Positions 55,561-64,000 of a DNA stretch of 64,000 nt are shown piece after piece (position 1 is the first letter of the stretch; every line of letters starts with the position of its first letter). Source of the stretch: Cristatella mucedo (Eukaryota > Bryozoa > Phylactolaemata > Cristatellidae); assembly GCA_009760855.2 (NCBI GenBank), contig WPIO01000005.1:11882001-11946000 (forward strand). The letters are read 5' to 3'. Made by a program: the position numbers and the translations under genes. A model generated the notes under the pieces. It saw only the letters and a list, made by a program, of their open reading frames with translations, had not been told where the DNA came from and searched no databases.

Positions 55561-56357
55561 ATCCAGCAGCGACATCCAGGCATTCATTGCGTACGAGCTC
55601 ACACAAGTAAAAATTTTAGTCTTTATACATGCAATAAGGTAATACAATTAATTACCGTGCTTGCATTTCATGCAGGTTCGGGGGATTTACTCGACAAAAT
55701 AAAAATGAGAGAAATGTCTGCATTTGAACCACTCTGAGCCGTCATTTTCTTGGTCGCACGTATTGCGGAGGATTAGAAAAGAGAGAAATAATAAATCAAA
55801 GCATTTTACCAACTAACTACCTGTCAATTGGTTTAAAGCCCTAATGGATATTTTTAGGACTGCCGAACCTAGTTCGAATAGAAGCTGGCAAGATGTTCGC
55901 TGACGTATGTCTGAGGAACGGTTGGCCGAGGCGTATTGTCAAATCACTTATCTATGGCGTCTATCTCCACTGACTTCGAGTCTCATGCACTCATTTCATG
56001 GCCCCTTTGGAGCTAAATAGCAAGCTCTATAAAGTCGGGCTCCTTGATTTATTGACAGCTAGCTAGCAGCTGATGCTCAAATTATTACTTTTGAACGAGG
56101 GGTGGCTATGATGACTGACAGTGCAGGGTGATTGGTGGTCCTCTGAACTGATGCATTCAAACTAGACTCAAAGGAGACACAAACTTTTCATGGCTTAATA
56201 AATGCCTAAATGCAGTGCATCGTGGACCTTTTGAAAAATGCACGGTTCACAGCTGCACTCTTCTTGTTCCATTCAAGCACCTGCTTGATTTCACTATCGT
56301 TGCAACAGAGATGCCAACACTAACACAGTCCAATGCCTAGGAAACACACACTGAGCT
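55561..56357. other. Intron, nothing identified
   Basis: No exon or repeat was recognised. Confidence 0.4.
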
Positions 56358-56525
56358 TACGTATACGCACACGTACACATACGCGCACACACACACACAC
56401 ACACACAAGCGCGCGCGCACACACACATGCATATATATATATGTGTGTGTGTGTGTGTGTTTGTATGTGTGTGTGTGTGTGTGTGTGTTTGTGTGTGTGT
56501 TTGTGTGTGTTTGCGTGTGTGTATA
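56358..56525. repeat. Alternating purine-pyrimidine tract: (CA)n-(GC)n-(CA)n-(AT)n-(TG)n
   Basis: 56409-56460 alternates purine and pyrimidine without a break. Its CACACACATG half and TGTGTGTG half flank a TATATATATA centre, so it is also an inverted repeat. CA and TG runs extend it on both sides. Confidence 0.93.
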
Positions 56526-56655
56526 TTTCATCTGTACATCGCCTTAAGAGAACTTAATCTCTCTCAAGGTGCTTCACTTAAGCCACGGGGCTCAAGCCCA
56601 CTACCTCGGTTGGCAAAGGCGAGCAGCTTAACACCAAGGGGCCAAACCAGGGCAG
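56526..56655 (-). repeat. SINE family A copy
   Basis: Minus strand: TGGTTTGGCCCCTTGGTGTT, AAGCTGCTCGCC, GTGGGCTTGAGCCCCGTGGC (B box), GTGAAGCACCTTGAGAGAGA, TTAAGTTCTCTTAAGGCGAT. Confidence 0.82.
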
Positions 56656-57019
56656 CGTTAATGGTAGCAGCTGCCTCTGTAGGGTTAAGAACAAGTAAAG
56701 CTCTGCTTTGTCGTCTAAAAGCAACGCACGAGGTGCGAACGAACCACCTTCAAAAGGGGTGTATTACAGATGGAGGAGAGCAATTGTCCTCTGACACCGT
56801 CTCTGGGTCTTAGCCTAGGGGTAATATGCTAAATGGAGAAGAGCAATCAATAGGCCTCTGACACCGTCTTTGGGTCTTAGCTTTGGGGTAATATGCTATC
56901 ACTTCATGACCCCCAGGCTGCGAGGAAAATTCCTGCAGCAGGCTATTCTCTATTCTAGATGTCTGCAGGGTGATAGCCGCTAAGGTTCTTCTATGCACTG
57001 ACTTAAGGTGTATATAGTA
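56656..57019. other. Intron with a short direct repeat
   Basis: The phrase CTCTGACACCGTCT, GGGTCTTAG, GGGGTAATATGCTA occurs twice (about 56792-56832 and 56855-56898), with GGAGAAGAGCAATCA or GGAGGAGAGCAATTG before each: a roughly 65-base tandem duplication. Confidence 0.6.
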
Positions 57020-57385
57020 AATATAGTATATTCCCAAAGCCTGGAACTCACTCCTGACTGAAGTCACAACATCCCTTGACTTGACGACATGTAAAATGAA
57101 GCTAAAAATGCACCTGAGTATCACAACATTTAGTGGATCCTTGTGACTAATCATTTGTGTGCTTGTACATGCTAAGGCTGTGTATGCTGCCGCTAAATAT
57201 CTGTGCATGTTGATGCTGTGCATGTCAACTCAAACTTTGTTATGCTAGTTGACATTGTGCATGTTACCACTAACCATTCAATCATGGTTTATCTATAGCA
57301 AAGCAACTGTAAAGTGTCTATAAATAGATTATTTTTTTATGAGGTGGCTATACAAATATATTAGTTTTAATATTACTATAAATAT
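57020..57385 (+). repeat. LINE family A 3' end
   Basis: Plus strand: AAAGCCTGGAACTCACTCCT, TTAGTGGATCCTTGTGACTA, GTAAAGTGTCTATAAATAGA, GGTGGCTATACAAATATATT. It is decayed and 5'-truncated. Confidence 0.72.
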
Positions 57386-58589
57386 TGTGTAAGTAAATGA
57401 ATAAATATATATACCTGTGCCGACCTTAAATGACTATTTATGAAATCACTCGATTTCGCTTAATATCCATCAGAAAGGTAAGATTAAAAGAAAGCTAGAT
57501 CCAACTTCTTCAGGATAACGATTGAGTTGAAGCAGTCCTAAATAATTTATTAAGTTAATTGGATAAATCTTACTAATTAATTTAGGTATGAACTAAAGTG
57601 TTATAAGCTGGGTAGAGTTGCAGGGCTGACATTCAGCTCTGCTATTGGCTCCCGGATTGGAGTAGCTTGCTTGCTAACGATCAGGAAAGAAGCTTTCTTT
57701 TAATAAAATGACTGCGTCATTGACAGATAAGGAGAGAAAGAGAGATTTGAGAAACGGAGATTAAAAATAAGAACAGACTTTAGAGGATAAGCTACGAGAA
57801 CGACCATCGGGGAGAAGCAAAGATTGAGCTACTTCAATAGTTTAATTCCGGCAGGCAGAAAACACAGCTAGCCATTGAAACTAATCACACCTTAACTGGT
57901 ACATAGGCGATATTTATTAATTAATAACACGTGATTGCTTGAAAAGGAAAATCCCGGCAGCAGTCAGTGCAACTCAAGCCAATTTTCGATCATGCAGCCC
58001 TTCCTGTATCTACCTCAGGCAGTGAAGCAGAACAAAGGGCAAGTATACTAAGGTCTGTGAAAGATTAGATGGCCTTGAGCTTGTGAGCTTTTAACGTACT
58101 GGCGGTGAGTCATTACTATCTATGCTATCATTCAAATTGATAACTTCTGAATTTTATTCTATTTCTTATGTTATTCTGGGCTTAAAAATATCCACATTCT
58201 TGTGTACTATCTTTCTCTAAAAATTGTACTCATACTGAGTCCAAAAAGTGCTCAAATGATTAACCAACTTGTTATTACAAATTCTCAGTGACGTTCAAGC
58301 AACAACTTAGCTGTGGGTGACCACAGTGTGATCTTTCTCAAAGACTATTGCTCATGCTGAATCCAAAGGTATATAAAACTAGCCCCTAGTTATTCTGAAT
58401 TCTTAATAACATTCAAGAAACGATTTATCTATCAATTACTGGTCGTATTTCTGTTAATAATCTGCAGGTTTACTAAAATCTTCACAAGTTATTGTCTGCT
58501 GCTGATTGCCAAATAACCTTCTAGCGACTGATAAATGATCTTGACTTTGCATTTTCCCAAGATTAAGTCGTTCTTTATTCGCATTACAG
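57386..58589. other. Intron, nothing identified
   Basis: AT-rich, no exon or repeat was recognised. Confidence 0.4.
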
Positions 58590-58695
58590 AAATTGATACG
58601 GATGAACATACCCGTGGCTGATAATCACACAGTGAACTTCACAACAACTCTATTTGCCCTCATAAGGGAAGCGCTAAGAATAAAGATGGGCAAAG
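58590..58695 (+). CDS. Cav2: Cav2 exon: pre-IQ region, first part
   Basis: It reads KLIRMNIPVADNHTVNFTTT, then LFALIREALRIKMGK. The family form is [33 protein letters not shown]. The acceptor is GCATTACAG and the donor GTGAGT; exit phase 1. Confidence 0.95.
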
Positions 58696-58741
58696 GTGAG
58701 TGCTCCTCAATCTAAGTAAAAATTACAGGATGATTTCATTA

Positions 58742-58880
58742 TTAATCAAACATTTATAAAGCACCTAAGACAATTAAATCTCACTCAAGGCACTTTAATA
58801 GGCTACAAGTAAGCATGTCAATTGTGATAGATAACATGCGAAATATCAGCATGCATAAACTCGCAAAGGACATGTGGGGT
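58742..58880 (-). repeat. LINE family A tail
   Basis: Minus-strand: GCACTTTA.CC-like outer stem, AGAGATTTAATTGTCTTAGG-type inner stem (plus text CCTAAGACAATTAAATCTCA) and TTATAAATGTTTGATT end; AGCATGCATAAACTCGCAAA is from the UTR. Confidence 0.6.
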
Positions 58881-59279
58881 GATAATGACTTACTTATGTA
58901 AGGGCGTGCTGTGTTGATGACCTGCCAATTACTGGGCAAGTCAATAGATAGGGCTACTCTATGGATTCTCGCATAAATTTTGCCCATATTCTATGGCGAG
59001 CATTTGTTTATTGTGACTTTTTCATTAGCTAGATGGAAGGCAAGCATATATTCTGTACGTGCAATTATGAGTTCAAAATCTCTTGAAAGCTTAACAGGAA
59101 ATTAAAAGCCCAGAAACTTGAAATGTACGTACGCCCATCTAAACATACTCGATTGGATAAATTTGACAGGTTAACTTGTTAGTTATCAAAGAATCAATGA
59201 GTTGCATTGGGTGCTGTTGCTGGGTGTGGTCGCAAACGCAGCGACAGATACAGGTCCATGTGAGTAATACATGTATAAA

Positions 59280-59410
59280 ATATATAATTCATTTGTGTAG
59301 CATCCTAAGAAAATTAACCTCTGCCCAGGAGCTTTTCATATGGCACAGGGCTCCAGCCCACAGCCTCGGTCTTCAAAGGCGAGCATCTAAGCTTCTACGC
59401 CAGCGGTTCC
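59280..59410 (-). repeat. SINE family A copy
   Basis: Minus strand: GCGTAGAAGCTTAGATGCTC, GAGGCTGTGGGCTGGAGCCC (B box), GAAAAGCTCCTGGGCAGAGG, TTAATTTTCTTAGGATGCTA, CACAAATGAATTATA. Confidence 0.78.
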
Positions 59411-59439
59411 CTACCTGTGGGCCATATCTGTATGAGAGA

Positions 59440-60300
59440 TAATATTAATAATAATAATGCACTTGATAATACGCCCTCAGAGAACTCAATCTTTTCCTAG
59501 GCACTTTACATTTGCTGCGAAGGAAAACGCGATTGAATTGTGAGTAATATCATGCTTGATAAACAAACAACAAGAATAACATGAGTTGGGGTGACATGCA
59601 CCGGGTCAGCATGCAAGCATGGTTAGTGGCAGCATGCACTGTGTCAGCACGCATAAGCACATGAAGGACGAATCACACGGACCCACTAAATTCTGTCCTA
59701 AATAGGTGTGTTTTTAAGTTATTTTTAAATGTGGTCAAGTCAGGGGATGTTCTGATGCAAGTCGGGAGGGAGTTCCAGGCTTTGGGAGCATACGAACTAA
59801 ATGCACGGTCTCCAAAGGATTTGAGGTTTGTACGAGGTATTGGTAAATTGTTAGATTCTGAAAAGCTGGTGGTACGATGCTTGGCCTGATGGGGGAGCAG
59901 ATCTGAGAGATAGGCTGGAGCCAAAGAATGAAGTGACCCAAAAGTGAGCGACAAAACCTTGAAGTTGATCCGTTGCTTGACTGGTAGCCAGTGCAGGTCG
60001 TCGAGAATTGGTGTGATGTGGCAACTTCGATGCTCACGACAGACAAGCCTAGCTGCAGAGTTTTGCAACAGCTGTAATCGCCTGATTGCACATGCCGATA
60101 GGCCAGTAAGCAGCGAGTTACAGAAATCAAATCGGGATGTCAAAAATGCATGGTCCAACTTAGACGTGGTATTTTTGTCTAAACAAGCCCGATTTTTAGC
60201 AATGTTATGTAGCTGAAAGTAGGCAGATTTGACTGTGGAGCTGATGTGGTCGTCTAACGAGAGGTCACTATGGAACATGAATGGTCTAGGACAATTATAC
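59440..60300 (-). repeat. LINE family A 3' part, young 5'-truncated copy
   Basis: A 209-residue minus-strand frame is still open: DLSLDDHISSTVKSAYFQLH, HITPILDDLHWLPVKQRINF, SFGDRAFSSYAPKAWNSLPT. It is nearly identical to the C-terminal RT of the 45 kb copy. The 3' UTR and tail hairpin are intact with a TTATTATTAT end. It is truncated at about 60300 within the RT. Confidence 0.92.
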
Positions 60301-61404
60301 ACCTCGATATGATTTTGTCAACATTCACTAACCTTTAAGCAGTGAAAATTTAGGAGTTAAATAGAGAAATGAGGAATAACATGTTACGTATGGCTGTCAA
60401 ACACAGTGACTGTTTATCATCAGAAATATACTTGCATCGTGTGGAATAAAGATTACTCTCTTCAAACAAAGAAACTTTTCGTTATTCTGAATAATTTCTC
60501 AGCAATGAGGATCGTTGGAAAATTATAATTTTTGACATTTACGAATTCAGCGAGACAAATTTGGACGAGCTGGTAAAATGTCTAGCCTAGATTGAATACG
60601 GCACAGCCCCTACAATATCTTTCAATGTAATCTTAAATGTTCTGGTATCATCTACTGTTGGCATACAAATTATTATGCCTTCACCACAAGGTCTGACGAT
60701 TTATACTCATTTAAAGTGTTTGGAAAGATTTAATGGATGTTAATTAAACTTGAAGTGTCCGGATTACAAATAGAATGCCATTTCACTCATGATGGCGGTG
60801 GAGCTTTTTAAGGACTATTAAGTTCAAAGAGTTTTTTTAATGGTCCACTCAAACTAGCGTTAGATTATTCTATTCAAAAGAATTATATGTTATAGATCGT
60901 ATAATCCGACCGGCAGCTGGCTGCATTGAGGTTTGCTGTGGCCAGTTTTTAGCTGGTCGGTCATGCACACAGCTCACTATTAATAGTTCACATTATTCAA
61001 AGAAAATTCCAGAATAATCACAGACAGTGAAATTTGTCTTGGCGTTCAGTCCCACGGCTTTCGGTCGCTCTGTATTTCTTAATCCTTATCCACCTTCTCC
61101 AGATCAGATAAACAAGATTTTTAAGAATGCTTGGTTAGTGCCTCCCAGGCTTCGTGAGAATACTGACCAGTTATAATCGCACATTGCTGCAAGTGATATG
61201 GTTTACAAGTATTATATGTTTTTTCTACGACGCACCTGTTATGCGCTTGTTTAATTCTTGTTTTGAGTGTATTAGTATTTATCGCGGCCGTCTGAATCCT
61301 GTTCGATTACGTTCGATAAATGCGCTTGCACAGTAGCGTCGATAATGCAAAGAGCGACGTTGCGTCACCCCGAGTATGGATGCACGAGTCGATATGCGTT
61401 ACAG
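60301..61404. other. Intron, nothing identified
   Basis: No exon or repeat was recognised. Confidence 0.4.
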
Positions 61405-61509
61405 TAAGCAGCATGAACAAGAAAGACGACGAGTTGCGGCAGGCTCTGAAGAAGCTCTGGCCAGTGCAGTGTAAGAAGATGCTCGGCCTGCTGGTGCCGC
61501 CGGACTCAG
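61405..61509 (+). CDS. Cav2: Cav2 exon: pre-IQ region, second part
   Basis: It reads VSSMNKKDDELRQALKKLWP, then VQCKKMLGLLVPPDS, matching ELRKEISVVWANLPQKTLDLLVPP. The acceptor is GCGTTACAG and the donor GTAAGC; phase 1 in and out. Confidence 0.95.
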
Positions 61510-62200
61510 GTAAGCCAGTAATCACCTCATATCCTAAGGGAGCGTCGAAAGGGGGTGGAAATGGGCTATCATTTGTTGCCTTACTTTATCCGTTCATCTG
61601 AAAATTGTGAGTGCCCAAATACAGCCACGAACTTATTTCGTTACGATTGCCACCAGATAGGATGCTTCGGTCCTCATCTCACACAAAGCAGCACACCTGC
61701 GCCGCCATGTACCTGCGCCACCTCGGCTACTCTAGACTAGTGTGCACAGCTGCTGCGTTTCAACTAGCTTCTCCTTCTCCACCTTCTCCTGACTGCTAAG
61801 GTACAAAACAACTTGATATTGGCTGATTAAGATTCACTAACTATTCATTAGAAGAGCTTTGGCGGCCTTCGCCCTAGTTGCAGTCAGAAATAATTAATGT
61901 CCGAACACTCGGCCCTGCAGCCCCGGAACGTTCTTTGTTGTGGAAGTTCAAGCACCTAACTTCTAGGCTTAGGACCGGAGGCTTAATGATAGCGGGTTGC
62001 TTCTAAAGTGCCCAACGATTTGAAGTGGGTTTGAGTCTCCAGTGCTTTACGGTTACGTACATGAAGACACGTTGCATTGAAGCTCATTCAATGGGGTGGC
62101 ATAGATGCTATCGAACAGTTGGGTACGGTTTTGAGCTATACCAGAGCGAGCTTTCGCTCTTGCAGCGCTTTGCAGTAGCCATTAGTCTCACTTTTTGCAG
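61510..62200. other. Intron, nothing identified
   Basis: No exon or repeat was recognised between the pre-IQ and IQ exons. Confidence 0.4.
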
Positions 62201-62301
62201 AATTAAAAGAGGGAAGGCTAACGATTGGAAAGATCTACGCTGGAAAGCTAATAGTGGAGAATTGGCGTGCCTACAAAATGGGCCTGAATGGCATTGTGAC
62301 G
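62201..62301 (+). CDS. Cav2: Cav2 exon: IQ-like calmodulin-binding segment
   Basis: It reads ELKEGRLTIGKIYAGKLIVE, then NWRAYKMGLNGIVT. LTIGKIYA is the conserved lead-in to the Cav2 IQ-like helix (TVGKVYAALMIFDFYKQNK). In place of ALMIFDFYKQ this gene has GKLIVENWRAY, so the helix is recognisable but diverged. The acceptor is TTTTTGCAG and the donor GTAAGA; phase 1 in, 0 out. Confidence 0.92.
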
Positions 62302-63172
62302 GTAAGATTGATCGCACCGTGCCCATAAAGTGCTTCAAAATAGCCATGCGCTAACACTCTCTTCAGAATAAAACACAATCTCGTGGGAACAAACGATGGA
62401 TCAGTCAGCAGCTGAGTCGATAATCATGGCTGACATCTCAAATAATGCAAATCTGTGAAAGTGAGTCGGCTCAGTTAAGTTGGTTTTTTACTCTTCCCTA
62501 ATTGTAAATGTCAGCTAATAATCTGGCCATTGCGACTGTTGAAAATCTACACGATGAGTTATTAGCCATGGAAAACTGTATTTCGCGTTTACGGCTTCAA
62601 GATTTACGTTGAATTTGACCAGCTGGATTAACAATTAAAGCTATCAAAGCCTCGCTTGGATCAAAAACTGTTCCTTTCCTTTTTTCTTTCGGTTTTTCAA
62701 AAATTCATATGGCAACTTTCATAGTATTACTTTATTCAACCAAGTTCTTTAATTTATATTCTTCAAACCCCAAAAATTTGAGAAAAGATGGGGATTTCTC
62801 TCTTTATAACAGCTCTTCGCCGAGCAACATCTGAAAGGATGGATCCCCGTCATATTCAATGCTCGTATACATTGCAGCAAGGTCGAGCAATTAGTCCTTA
62901 ATAACAGACCTGTTTAAATGCATTTGACTTACTGTATTGTCACTGACGGTATACTTGTCCGAAAAGAGAGCAGTAAGGCTGCGATGCAACTACTGGCAAG
63001 TCAGAGCGAAAATTTGATTCTATACGTCGAGGGAAAAATCTCACGAATAAAGATTCATCTACCAAACAGAGGAACTGCAAAAATTATGAGCTGCCTTCTC
63101 TTTATCGCTAAGGTTCACCTTTAATCTCCCAGCGCGCCATCCCCTGCACTGTGTTTGTTTTTGTGCATTCAG
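62302..63172. other. Intron, nothing identified
   Basis: No exon or repeat was recognised. Confidence 0.4.
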
Positions 63173-63252
63173 AAACCGTCACTGCTCCAAAGACTCATGG
63201 GAACAATGAGCAAACCAACGCTGGCACCTACGCAGTCTCAAATTGGCACGAG
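63173..63252 (+). CDS. Cav2: Cav2 exon: C-terminal tail after the IQ-like segment
   Basis: It reads KPSLLQRLMGTMSKPTLAPT, then QSQIGTR, followed by GTGAGC. SLLQRLMG resembles the post-IQ stretch of invertebrate Cav2. Phase 0 in, 2 out, so at least one further exon lies beyond the window. Confidence 0.82.
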
Positions 63253-64000
63253 GTGAGCAACATTCATGACAGTTGCTTACGCTAATCTGGGTCAATCATT
63301 TCAGCTGCGACATTCCTTTTTCCATGTTAGCTTAATCGCACAACCCGGGGTGGTTTATGTACACTTGTGCTGCGCAATAAGTCACCTCATGCCAAAAAAC
63401 TAACTGCATTATAAGCGACTTAAAAACTAATTTCTGAGACCACCAAGAAGCTTTAATGACTACCGAATATTGTCGAAAAAGATGCTGCTGCGTTTTTTTA
63501 AGAACGTGAAGGGTGCAACGACCTACGTAGGAGCGGTATCCAAAAATGTGCGAGACTAGTCACGTTATTTATTTCAAGGGCTAAGGTATTTCTTTAATGA
63601 TCAAAGCTGCGACCGGGAAGGATAGGCTAAAGTGATGGAAACACAGAGCTCATTGTCTACCCTAGAGCTACGAATTTTCTCTTAAATTTTAAATAGTGTG
63701 ATTAAATGTATTTCGGTACCAAAAGCTTAGCTTCGGTAAGTTTGTCTGAATTTACCAGTTTAGTGACAGTTTTCAGTACCGCAACGTTTCTGGGAACTGA
63801 CGGGCCGTATATTCGAGTGAGTTTTAATAGAGTTTTCATTATCTTAAAACTGGTAGTCTTTCGTTTAAGAAAGTCAGCAACCGTGGAGCGACGGAATTAG
63901 TAATGTGCGATTCGTTTGTGTCGTAAAAGTGCAAGTCATCGGGAGTTTGATTTTGCTTAGTTGCTTGCCACTCCAAAATTTGTTGGCGATATTAGGAAAT
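63253..64000. other. Start of the intron after the last traced exon
   Basis: No further channel exon was recognised before the window end. Confidence 0.5.

Noticed and set aside
56333-56813. Cysteine/valine- and threonine/histidine-repeat ORFs
   Set aside because: They are translations of CA/TG microsatellite DNA.

Overview
The window is invertebrate-type metazoan nuclear DNA. It carries the middle and most of the 3' part of one large plus-strand gene: a Cav2-class (N/P/Q/R-type, cacophony/unc-2-like) voltage-gated calcium channel alpha-1 subunit. I traced 37 exons from 1768 to 63252. Apart from one tandem alternative pair, every exon joins the next in phase. One isoform reads about 4.4 kb, or roughly 1,475 residues, from segment IS2 to just past the IQ-like calmodulin site. 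The 5' exons (N-terminus and IS1) and the distal C-terminal exons lie outside the window. The phylum cannot be fixed from the sequence. The absence of a vertebrate-type synprint loop and the L2/CR1-like LINE and SINE content suggest an invertebrate.

Layout: domain I, 1768-8116. AID (beta-subunit anchor) and I-II linker, 11969-14042. Domain II, 14152-20722, with a U12-type (minor spliceosome) intron at 19803-20621. A very short II-III linker, 20976-25110. Domain III, 25909-30797. Domain IV, 30957-52974, with two mutually substitutable 117-nt exons at 32616-32732 and 33173-33289. Proximal C-terminus (EF-hand-like, pre-IQ, IQ-like), 52847-63252. The four pore loops read MEGW, GEDW, GEGW and GEAW, so the selectivity ring is EEEE as in high-voltage-activated calcium channels.

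The introns are full of retroposons. At least four related L2/CR1-like LINE groups occur, mostly as 5'-truncated 3' ends. One near-complete copy lies antisense at about 44505-47930. Two tRNA-headed SINE families are present. The 3' tail of SINE family A closely matches the 3' hairpin tail of LINE family A, which suggests a LINE/SINE mobilisation partnership. Other repeats are CT, AT, GA and CA/TG microsatellites and a 10-bp minisatellite of 27 full copies just upstream of the AID exon. I see no second host protein gene, no rRNA, no convincing functional tRNA gene and no viral element. Several introns of 0.5-1.7 kb hold nothing I can identify.
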